Source of the DNA: Myxosarcina sp. GI1
GTDB lineage: Bacteria > Cyanobacteriota > Cyanobacteriia > Cyanobacteriales > Xenococcaceae
Reading direction: 5' to 3'
Length of the DNA stretch: 64,000 bases
Assembly: GCF_000756305.1 (NCBI RefSeq)
Contig: NZ_JRFE01000022.1
Coordinates: 124,001-188,000 of the forward strand
The notes beneath the pieces were generated by a model. The model was not told where the DNA came from and searched no databases. It worked only from the letters and a program-made list of their open reading frames with translations. Made by a program: the position numbers and the translations under genes. Positions 27,668 to 35,532 of this stretch are shown here, piece by piece (the stretch's first letter is position 1; each line of letters begins with the position of its first letter).

Positions 27668-28999
27668 TCACGATTGAAGCCCAAAAGCATTAGCCAAACG
27701 TAGAATTAACGATTCACGATTAGGAGCGGCAATTATTTGAACTCCTATAGGTAAAGAGTCATTTGGCTTAATGGGAATTGAGAGTACGGGAAGACCGATA
27801 AAAGAAAAAGGTTGAGTAAAACGACCTAGATTGGGGCGGATTAAAATCTCTTCGCCATTAATTATCGTTGTTTCTTTTCCTAGCGGTGTAGCGGTGCAGG
27901 GTGTAGTGGGAGCGAGAAGCAAATCTACTTCTGTAAATATTTGTTGCAGTTGCTGGCGATACCAACGGCGAAATTGTTGCGCCCGTACGTACCAGGAACC
28001 AGGAATTAATGCTCCTGCCAAAAAGCGATCGCGTGTAGCAGGGTCGAAGTCTTGAGGACGAGTTTGCAAGTTATTAAGGTGTAAATTTGCTCCCTCTACC
28101 GCCGTAATAATATAGGCTGCGGCTTTGGCGCGATCGCATTCGGGTATAGTAATTCTTTGGGTAACGTCAAGCTGTCGGGCAACTCGTTCCACTGCTTCCA
28201 GTGCTTCTGGTTCGGCACCCTGTTGAAAGTAACCATCGGCAATCGCAATTTTCAATCCTGCAATTCCCCGATCTAGTTCTGGTAGGCATAATCGAGCGTT
28301 ATTATTGTGCAAAATATCGAAAACTACGGCTAAATCCCGAACCGAATTGGCAAAAGCTCCTACACAGTCCAAACTGCTGGAAAATAACTGCATTCCCTGA
28401 CGAGAAAGACAACCGTAAGTAGGTTTTAAGCCGTATACGCCACACAAAGCCGCAGGAACTCGAACCGAGCCGTTAGTATCCGAACCCAGGCTTAGAGGCA
28501 CTAATTTTGCCGCTACTGCCGCCGCCGAACCACCAGAAGAACCGCCAGCAATCCGACTCAAGTCGTGAGGGTTGCGAGTTGCGCCATAGTGACTGTTTTC
28601 GGTTACAAAACCATAGGCATATTCATCCATGTTCAATGCCCCGACTAAAATCGCACCTGCCTGTTTTAGTCTGGCAATAACTGTAGCGTCTGCGGTAGCA
28701 GGTGGATGTTCGCGCTCGATCTTAGAACCAGCCAGAGTAGTTATTCCCTCAATATCAAACAAGTTTTTAACGGCAAAAGGAACACCCGCTAATATTCCTG
28801 GATTTTCACCTCTGGCGATTGCCGTATCGATTTTTTCCGCCTGCGCGATCGCGCTTTCTGCCAGAACCGTAGTAAAACAGTTTAGTTTGGGGTTGTGTAG
28901 TTGAATCTGCTGTAACGTTTTCTCAATAGTTTCACTAACGGTAATTTCTCTGTCAGTAATTGCCCTAGATAGAGCGATCGCATCTCGATACTGGTTCAT
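27668..28999 (-). CDS. AtzE-like amidase (amidase signature family)
   Basis: A 443-residue amidase. The Ser-cisSer-Lys triad is visible as Lys78 (FAVKNLFD), the GGSSGGS loop at 152-158 and the nucleophile Ser178 in GSDTNGSVR. It belongs to the AtzE/GatA group. The preceding 62-residue DUF4089 gene overlaps it by 4 bases (ATGA), reproducing the AtzE-AtzG pair that hydrolyses 1-carboxybiuret in s-triazine and biuret degradation. No other cyanuric-acid pathway gene is nearby, so the true substrate is open. Confidence 0.87.
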   Translation of the reverse strand: MNQYRDAIALSRAITDREITVSETIEKTLQQIQLHNPKLNCFTTVLAESAIAQAEKIDTAIARGENPGILAGVPFAVKNLFDIEGITTLAGSKIEREHPPATADATVIARLKQAGAILVGALNMDEYAYGFVTENSHYGATRNPHDLSRIAGGSSGGSAAAVAAKLVPLSLGSDTNGSVRVPAALCGVYGLKPTYGCLSRQGMQLFSSSLDCVGAFANSVRDLAVVFDILHNNNARLCLPELDRGIAGLKIAIADGYFQQGAEPEALEAVERVARQLDVTQRITIPECDRAKAAAYIITAVEGANLHLNNLQTRPQDFDPATRDRFLAGALIPGSWYVRAQQFRRWYRQQLQQIFTEVDLLLAPTTPCTATPLGKETTIINGEEILIRPNLGRFTQPFSFIGLPVLSIPIKPNDSLPIGVQIIAAPNRESLILRLANAFGLQS

Positions 29000-29184
29000 G
29001 GCTCAAAAGTAGGTGCGGGTTCTATATCTTCGGGCAAATCGAACTCCATTACCAAAGCCGCAACTTCGCTCAGGCGAGTGAAGTTATCTACTACCCCAGA
29101 CAAATATTCTGGAGTTAGTTTTAATCCCATCAATTCCGCTGTTTGTTTGACGTATTCCGTATAGTTGGGTTTAGCTTCAGTCAT
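28996..29184 (-). CDS. DUF4089 / AtzG-like small subunit
   Basis: A 62-residue helical protein (YVKQTAELMGLKLTPEYLSG...) ending in DIEPAPTFEP. The layout and length are those of AtzG, a GatC-like chaperone subunit that stabilises the amidase AtzE. Its stop overlaps the amidase start (ATGA), indicating coupled translation and a one-to-one complex. Confidence 0.85.
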   Translation of the reverse strand: MTEAKPNYTEYVKQTAELMGLKLTPEYLSGVVDNFTRLSEVAALVMEFDLPEDIEPAPTFEP

Positions 29185-29238
29185 CTTGTTATAGCGTTTT
29201 GTCTATTAACTAATGAGGGACAAAAAATCACTTAACTT

Positions 29239-29283
29239 TGCCCCCTGCTCCCTTGCCCCCTGCTCCCTTGCCCCCTGCACCCC
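29239..29283. repeat. 15-bp tandem repeat, C-rich
   Basis: Three copies of TGCCCCCTGCTCCCT (the last with two changes) lie between the CoaBC-like stop and the AtzG-like start. Composition is strikingly C-rich on the plus strand compared with the surrounding DNA. Confidence 0.85.
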
Positions 29284-29299
29284 TGCTTGTCTAAACCCA

Positions 29300-30556
29300 T
29301 CAATTTAATACTGACAGATCGATAGTCTCTAAACAATCGGCGATCGCTATGGCAATTTGTTTTTTGCCTACAGCTTTTTGTGGTTTTTTGTCTTTAGTTA
29401 CCAGATATGCTACCTGTTCTCCTCGCTCTCTTATTTCTTCTCCGCGATTGGCTACCACCATTTGATAGCCTTGTTGCAATCTAGCATTGGCAATAGCAAT
29501 CAATTCTTGGTGCGAAACATTTTCCTGATACTTAAACGTCACCATATACAAACTGGGAAATCGCGTTCTAACTTCGCTAATAACTTTTGCAGTCGGTACT
29601 AAATTAATAGTTTGCTTGCTACCACTAGGAATTTTGCCAGGAAATACGCTATCCGAGCGATAATCGGCAACGGCAGCAGAAAAAATTGCTATTTTACACT
29701 GATGCTGTTGTAATTCTTCGATTACTCTTGTTTTGTATTCATCGTAAGTATCAACCACACAATAAGGAAGATAATCAGGAGGGGTATAATTACTCCGTCC
29801 ATGAATCAAGCTTACCTTTGCTCTTCTCAAATACAATTCTTCAGTCAGATAAGCAGCTAGTCTACCTGTAAAACGATTGGTAAGCAGGCGTATATTGTCG
29901 ATAGGTACTGGGGTTGCTCCTCCCGTAACTAAAATAGGAATATCTCTCAGACTTGATTTACTGACGGCGCGACAGACTGCTGAGGCGATTGCCATTTCTG
30001 AAGGCAAGTTATTTTTACCGTATGCTGCGCGAGGTGGTATTATTTTTACCCCCATGGTGTCTAACTGCTGTAGCGATTCGGTCAAAATAGAGTTATGCAG
30101 ACTGCCGTGCATGGTAGGGGCAATTAAAACCTCTGTTTTACCTCGCTCCATTCTGCCAATTGCCGAGGCTATTGCTGAAGTAATTACACCATCGGCGATG
30201 CCATAGCGGATTTTGTTAATTGTATTGTAAGTTGCAGGAGCGACGATATAAGCAGCAAAAGGGCGATCGTCACTGAGATGCTCGGCAGCAGCAGTTAAGT
30301 TGGTAATAACCCGATTGGTGGTACTCCATTCCAGAGCATCGATAGTCGTGTATCGTAAAGCTTCAAGGGAAGCAAAAGCCACCACATCAGCACCCCGACG
30401 GCGCAGAGTACGAGCAATTAGAGGTGCTTTGAGCGCGGCGATACTGCCAGTAACCAGTAAAGCAATGCGTTGATTCTGTAGATGAGTTGATTCTAAAACA
30501 ACTTCGCGATCGCCTAAGTCTGATTCTGCTGGTGGTTTGAATTCCCAATCGGTCAT
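29300..30556 (-). CDS. Divergent CoaBC-like flavoprotein
   Basis: A 418-residue two-domain protein laid out like CoaBC. The HFCD flavoprotein part (30-200) shows LVTGSIAALKAP and IVAPATYNTINKIRYGIADG. The synthetase-like part (210-410) shows VTGGATPVPIDNIRLLTN. Several key sites differ from the usual bifunctional enzyme: the substrate-recognition Cys of the ACGxxGxG lid is replaced (AAYGKNNLPS), and the PxMNxxMW motif reads APTMHGSLH. It may be an unorthodox CoaBC or a paralogue with another substrate. I do not assign coaBC. Confidence 0.75.
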   Translation of the reverse strand: MTDWEFKPPAESDLGDREVVLESTHLQNQRIALLVTGSIAALKAPLIARTLRRRGADVVAFASLEALRYTTIDALEWSTTNRVITNLTAAAEHLSDDRPFAAYIVAPATYNTINKIRYGIADGVITSAIASAIGRMERGKTEVLIAPTMHGSLHNSILTESLQQLDTMGVKIIPPRAAYGKNNLPSEMAIASAVCRAVSKSSLRDIPILVTGGATPVPIDNIRLLTNRFTGRLAAYLTEELYLRRAKVSLIHGRSNYTPPDYLPYCVVDTYDEYKTRVIEELQQHQCKIAIFSAAVADYRSDSVFPGKIPSGSKQTINLVPTAKVISEVRTRFPSLYMVTFKYQENVSHQELIAIANARLQQGYQMVVANRGEEIRERGEQVAYLVTKDKKPQKAVGKKQIAIAIADCLETIDLSVLN

Positions 30557-30761
30557 AGATCGATTAATTGAAACAAGCGATCGAGCTAATATTCTATTTT
30601 TTATTTAGGCTCAAATCTCGATTAATTTCATTTTAAGTCAAAATATACGGTCGTCTTTAAAAAGATTTAAACTACGTTGGTATTTTAAATAAAAACATAT
30701 TTGTAGCTTTGCGATCTTTATAAGATTTATCGAGAAATATCTAATATTTTATCAATCTACT

Positions 30762-30956
30762 TTATTCGTTTACGCTAACTTTATCTATTACAAAACATAT
30801 TATCAACCAGACACCTGCACTAATAAATATTGTTAAGAGTAATCTTAAAATAAATAACTTTATATCTGACAAATCTTGACTGTAGTTATATATTAAAACT
30901 GCGTCAATTGCTGCTGTGAAAAATCCTATAGCTTGTTTTAAATTATTATTAGACAT
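30762..30956 (-). CDS. Small two-helix membrane protein
   Basis: A 64-residue protein (MSNNNLKQAIGFF...) with hydrophobic segments at about 9-24 and 33-58. A strong GGAGGG site lies 6-11 bases upstream of the ATG, which supports translation. No family recognised. It stands alone upstream of the CoaBC-like gene. Confidence 0.65.
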   Translation of the reverse strand: MSNNNLKQAIGFFTAAIDAVLIYNYSQDLSDIKLFILRLLLTIFISAGVWLIICFVIDKVSVNE

Positions 30957-31151
30957 CTTCTACCCTCCTGCAAACCTAGTGTTTTCATGTACGAGACTAT
31001 TTTAAAATACCCATAAGCTTCATCTAAACTAACAAACTTATTCTGTCTAGTTTTATTTAAATTTGCTCGGCTATACAAATTAGAGTTTGCAGGGTAACGC
31101 TATTTACACCTGTACGGGCAAGGCATTGCCTTGCTTCTACCTGTGAAACGT

Positions 31152-32300
31152 CTAAATCTCTGATATTCCTTGCTCAAAGCTATCTAAAATTGCTGCCAAA
31201 TTGAAATTAGCTTTAGCACTGTGGTATCCCCGTTCGGCTAACTTATCGACTAGAGTACGATCGCTAATTACTTTTTGTATCTCTTTGCTAAGTGCGATCG
31301 CATCACCAGGAGGAAATAACAAGCCACTAACCCCATCTTCGATTAACTCTAAGGCTCCTCCAGCAGCAGAAGCAATTGTAGGACGTTGGGCTAGCTGCCC
31401 CTCGACTATCACCCTGCCAAAAGGTTCGGGTTCGGTAGAAGTATGAACGATCGCATCGCAAGCTTTCATTAAGGTAGGTATGTCATCGCGAAATCCCAAC
31501 CAATGAACCCGATGTTTGAGTTCTGGTTCGCTGGCTAAATTTTTTATGTAACTAACGTATTCTTCTTCACCAAACAATACATCTCCCACAAACAGAGCAT
31601 GAAGTGCAGGTAATTCTTTCATCGCCAAAAGTAAAATGTGCTGTCCCTTCCAATAAGACAGACGGCTGAATAATCCTACCAACGGCGCATCGGCAACTTC
31701 TAAAGTTTCGCGCAACTGCCGAGCTTCTCCATCGGTAACGCAATCGAATGGTTCGGAGTTAAAACCGTTGTAAACCACGCTAGTCAAATCTTGTTTGCCC
31801 CCAGCAGCTACAAAAGCTTTACCTGTAGCTTGAGAATTGACCAATACTTTGGCTGCAAATCTATTTGCCAAACTAACTGCAATGCGGCGATTAATCGCGC
31901 TAAAGTGTTTGGCTGTTAAGATATCGTGTAAATACCAAACTACGGGCGGGCTATTTCTTAAGGTTGCTAGTGCTGCAACAATAAATGCTTTTTGAGAATT
32001 AGCAAAAATAAAATCGAATTCTTTTGCCTCTACTGCTACTTTACCTGCTAATGACCATAGTTCTGGTATGGTTTTTAGTGCTTTTAAACCTCCAGAAGCG
32101 CGAAGTTCTAAGACTTTTTCGGAAACCTCAATAACTTTTACTTTTACTCCCGCACTTTCGAGACGCGATCGCAAAACTCCGTCGGCAAATAATATGACTT
32201 GACTTCTTTGCCGATAGGCAGTTGCCAAGTCCAGTAGACTGAGTTCCGCTCCACCCAAAACAGCCGTATGATCGATAAACAGAATTTTTCGTTGGTGCAT
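31152..32300 (-). CDS. Family 4 glycosyltransferase
   Basis: A 382-residue GT-B enzyme from MHQRKILFIDH (32300); the longer frame to 32336 overlaps the upstream gene and encodes a HIP1-derived segment. N-terminal HTAVLGGAELSLLDLA marks the acceptor domain. The C-terminal domain has VGLFSRLSYWKGQHILLLA and the EPFGRVIVEGQLAQRPTIAS E-x7-E nucleotide-sugar motif. It lies at the left border of the polysaccharide locus and follows the STAND ATPase. Donor and acceptor are unknown. Confidence 0.88.
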   Translation of the reverse strand: MHQRKILFIDHTAVLGGAELSLLDLATAYRQRSQVILFADGVLRSRLESAGVKVKVIEVSEKVLELRASGGLKALKTIPELWSLAGKVAVEAKEFDFIFANSQKAFIVAALATLRNSPPVVWYLHDILTAKHFSAINRRIAVSLANRFAAKVLVNSQATGKAFVAAGGKQDLTSVVYNGFNSEPFDCVTDGEARQLRETLEVADAPLVGLFSRLSYWKGQHILLLAMKELPALHALFVGDVLFGEEEYVSYIKNLASEPELKHRVHWLGFRDDIPTLMKACDAIVHTSTEPEPFGRVIVEGQLAQRPTIASAAGGALELIEDGVSGLLFPPGDAIALSKEIQKVISDRTLVDKLAERGYHSAKANFNLAAILDSFEQGISEI

Positions 32301-32322
32301 ATTAATTGTGCGATCGCCAAAA

Positions 32323-33681
32323 TTAGTTTTTAACACCCAAATTAATTAATTTTCGTCTGGCATAGTCTTTAATTAGAGGCTGCAAAACATACAAGTTGTC
32401 TTTCTGTAGCACTAGATGGCGTTCTTTAAGAGAATTTAGGCTTTCTAGTCTTTGAGAGTGAGATTGTGAGTTAGAAATAATTCGCTCTAAAGTCTTAAAT
32501 GTGCTACCACAACAGCTTATAGCAAGTAAATATACTATTTCTTTTTCTAAGAGAGATAGATAATTTAATTCTCGATCTAACAACTCTTCTATTTCTTTTA
32601 GGCGAAAAATATCCCTCAACACCAAGGCAATATCTTCTTTCATCAAATTTTTCATACTGCCAACAACAATATTTAATATTTGTGGATTATATTGACAGTA
32701 TTGACTTAAGTTTTGCCATTCTGTTTCTGACAAGTTTGCCGTCAGTCTTTTACTAAATACTTTAACGATGCTCGATTGTTGAAGTCCTTTAAGATTGAGA
32801 AAAAAGACGCGATCGGTAGAATAGTAGTCTAATATTTTCGGTTTAATACAGCTAGTAGCAATTAACAGGCTTTGATGCTGAGTAGAGAGTAGACAACGAA
32901 GTAACTGTCCGTATTCTTCATAACCCTGACGATAAGAAGCAGTATAATCACCTGCCTTTAAAATCGCCTGTAGCTCATCTAAAACCAACAAGCATTTGTG
33001 TTGACGTAAATAATAAATAAGTTTTGCCAGTAAATTGTGCAGGCTATCGGAATTGATATCTGTCTCTTTATTTGAGGAGGGATCGAAAATATGTAAATAG
33101 TTAGCCAATAAAAATTTTACTGAAGGCGCATCCGTAAGCGAGAACCAGATAATATACTCGAAGCGATCGCTTACCTGTTTGGCAAACTTGGTGACTAAAC
33201 TCGTTTTACCACACCCAAGCATTCCCGAAACTACAATGCAGCGACAGTTGGGATTTTGACTCCATGTATTCAAACGAACTAATTCTAATTCTCTACCTCT
33301 AAAATTAGATACGTCAGGAGCAGTCGTCCAATGTAGTTGCTTATCACTTAACACTATAGTGTTCCAAACTACTGTTTCAAAGCTTTGAACGTGCAATAGC
33401 CTACTTTCAGTTCTAGTGTTAAGTTGGTTTCTCATAAACGGCACGAAATTACTCTTGCTTATCTGCGTACCAAATGACTTAGAAAGCAATTTCCACAGTT
33501 CATACCCTTTAGTTTTGACATACTCCATTTCATAATTGAAGTTGGTAGCAATTTCAGAATATGTTTTACCTTCCCAAACCTGTCTGAGTATGATCTCTTG
33601 TATTTTATTTAAATATGAGGGTTTAATAACTTCGTCGATTATTGAAATCGCGCGATCGAAATCGTAGTAATTGTCAATCAT
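32323..33681 (-). CDS. STAND-class ATPase with N-terminal HTH
   Basis: About 452 residues from MIDNYYDFDRAIS (33681). Residues 20-75 form a helix-turn-helix of the kind found at the N-terminus of cyanobacterial vMAP/NB-ARC proteins (LRQVWEGKTYSEIATNF). The NTPase domain has Walker A SGMLGCGKTSL and Walker B CLLVLDE, then winged-helix-like regions to the C-terminus. There is no WD40, TPR, TIR or other effector, so DNA binding may be its output. It sits divergently from the sulfated polysaccharide genes, as the STAND regulator XssQ does in the synechan system (established family knowledge; role here inferred). Confidence 0.82.
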   Translation of the reverse strand: MIDNYYDFDRAISIIDEVIKPSYLNKIQEIILRQVWEGKTYSEIATNFNYEMEYVKTKGYELWKLLSKSFGTQISKSNFVPFMRNQLNTRTESRLLHVQSFETVVWNTIVLSDKQLHWTTAPDVSNFRGRELELVRLNTWSQNPNCRCIVVSGMLGCGKTSLVTKFAKQVSDRFEYIIWFSLTDAPSVKFLLANYLHIFDPSSNKETDINSDSLHNLLAKLIYYLRQHKCLLVLDELQAILKAGDYTASYRQGYEEYGQLLRCLLSTQHQSLLIATSCIKPKILDYYSTDRVFFLNLKGLQQSSIVKVFSKRLTANLSETEWQNLSQYCQYNPQILNIVVGSMKNLMKEDIALVLRDIFRLKEIEELLDRELNYLSLLEKEIVYLLAISCCGSTFKTLERIISNSQSHSQRLESLNSLKERHLVLQKDNLYVLQPLIKDYARRKLINLGVKN

Positions 33682-34380
33682 TTTTGGTAAAAATAAACAA
33701 GATATCAAACATTGCTTGGTTTACAATAATTGCTAATTGTTGTAACTATATCGATTGACTGGCTAGCAGTGATGGTCGATTGATTGATGACTCTTAGTAC
33801 ACAGGTTAAAAATTTTACTACGAAACTGTAATACATTTAATTTTTTTTAAGTTACTCAAGAGTTATTAAACAATACTAAATAAAAATACGAGTACGTAAA
33901 TATATCTTAGGTATACTTATACTCTTTATACTCTTCAAGTATATTTATTTAAGTATTATATTTTAATCAGATTTACACATCATTAAATTAAAAGCGATCG
34001 CGTCGATTGAGATCGACCGCTTATTATAGCAGGTGTTTGCCATGATTATTGAAGCTATTACTACATATATTATTTATTTCAAAAAAACTACAAACTGCTT
34101 GCCTATAGGCAATGACTAAAAAGTTACTTTATAGTTACTTATAAATACTGCTGTTTTAAAGTTTTGTTAGATATATTTACCGAGAGTCGATCGGTAAATT
34201 TACTTGCCATTAAGGCACTAGTTAACTATGATACTGAGTAAAATTTGGTCTACAACGATTAAACCGCTCTAAAACTTTGGTTTGAGAGAAGATATTTTGT
34301 TAATTTTATCAACTGCGTGGAGGACTCGACTTGCTTTTAAATTGTGTTACTAATACGAAATTTTAAGTCGAGATTTATAG
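33682..34380. promoter_or_regulatory. Long divergent control region of polysaccharide locus
   Basis: A 700-base, very AT-rich gap between the leftward STAND gene and the rightward glycosyltransferase operon. It holds a direct run of GTATACTTATACTC-type repeats near 33910-33945. A hairpin GTCGAT-TGAG-ATCGAC with flanking AAGCG/CGCTT lies at about 33992-34022. No gene is visible. Promoters for both transcripts, and probably the regulator's target sites, should lie here. Confidence 0.5.
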
Positions 34381-35532
34381 ATGAAAGTAGCTTTAGTACA
34401 TGATTATCTAACTCAGAGAGGCGGTGCAGAGAGGGTATTTGAATTACTGTGTAAATATTTCGATCGGGCAGATATTTACACTTCCGTATATCATGCGTCG
34501 AAAACTGTAGACTTAGGCGATCGCCAAATCAATACAACTTTTTTACAGCAAGTTCCAGGTACTAGAAAACGCTTTCGGCTATTTGCTCCTTTGTTTTATC
34601 CTGCATTTCGCTTTTTAGATTTGCAAGACTACGACTTAATCATTAGCAGTACCTCTAGCTTTGCTAAAGCAGTTAGAAAAAAACCGGGAGCGATGCACAT
34701 CTGTTTTTGTCATAACATAACTCGCTTTTTGTGGGACACACGTACCTATTTAGAGGAGTATGGAGGACTGAAAAAGTATTCTAAAGCGCTCGAACCCGTA
34801 TTACAATCCTTGCGTCAGGCAGATTTAATCTATTCTCAAGAACCAGATTTGTATATAGCAAATTCTTCAACAGTAGCCAAACGCATAGAAAAAGTCTATT
34901 CACGAAAATCGCTGGTAATCAACTATCCTATAGATACCAAAAAATTCATTTTTTCTGACTGCAAGGAAGACTTTTATCTTATTTCCTCCAGAATGATAAG
35001 TTACAAGCGTTTGGATATCGCCATTGAAGCCTTTAACTGGTTGGGGCTACCTTTGGTAATTATTGGTGATGGTCCAGAGCGCAAACGCCTTGAAGCCAAA
35101 GCTCTCGACAATATAAAATTTCTCGGCTTTGTGAACGACGAATGGCGCACGCATTTGATGGCAAAAGCCAAAGCTGTGGTAATTACTGCCCTGGAAGATT
35201 ATGGCTTAGTTCCGATTGAATCAAATGCCAGCGGTACGCCAGTAGTAGCTTACGGTGCGGGAGGAGTTCTCGATACCCAGGTACATAAAGAAACGGGAAT
35301 TTTATTTAAACCGCAATCTCCCGAAGCACTTCAAACAGCCTTGTTTATGGCAGAACAACAACAGTGGGATTATCATCAAATTCGCGCTCATGCCGTCAAT
35401 AATTTTTCCGAAGCAGTTTTTTTCAAACAAGTCAGACAAACAATAGAAGAATTTTGCGGTAAATCTGTAATCGATAGTATAGAACTAAACTTGGATTTAG
35501 AAAGCGATCGCGCTTTGGTGGAGGTAAATTAA
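34381..35532 (+). CDS. Family 4 glycosyltransferase, first gene of EPS operon
   Basis: A 383-residue GT-B enzyme. VALVHDYLTQRGGAERVFE (3-21) is the N-terminal signature of the mannosyl/WcaI-like group. YKRLDIAIEAFNWLGLPLVI and EDYGLVPIESNASGTPVVAYG (E-x7-E) bind the sugar nucleotide. Its stop overlaps the ATG of the Wzc-like gene (TAATG), so it leads a coupled operon. Substrate unknown. Confidence 0.9.
   Translation: MKVALVHDYLTQRGGAERVFELLCKYFDRADIYTSVYHASKTVDLGDRQINTTFLQQVPGTRKRFRLFAPLFYPAFRFLDLQDYDLIISSTSSFAKAVRKKPGAMHICFCHNITRFLWDTRTYLEEYGGLKKYSKALEPVLQSLRQADLIYSQEPDLYIANSSTVAKRIEKVYSRKSLVINYPIDTKKFIFSDCKEDFYLISSRMISYKRLDIAIEAFNWLGLPLVIIGDGPERKRLEAKALDNIKFLGFVNDEWRTHLMAKAKAVVITALEDYGLVPIESNASGTPVVAYGAGGVLDTQVHKETGILFKPQSPEALQTALFMAEQQQWDYHQIRAHAVNNFSEAVFFKQVRQTIEEFCGKSVIDSIELNLDLESDRALVEVN

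Noticed and set aside
33992-34022. Terminator-like hairpin in the EPS control region
   Set aside because: The stem is short, partly made of HIP1 sequence, and no T run follows.
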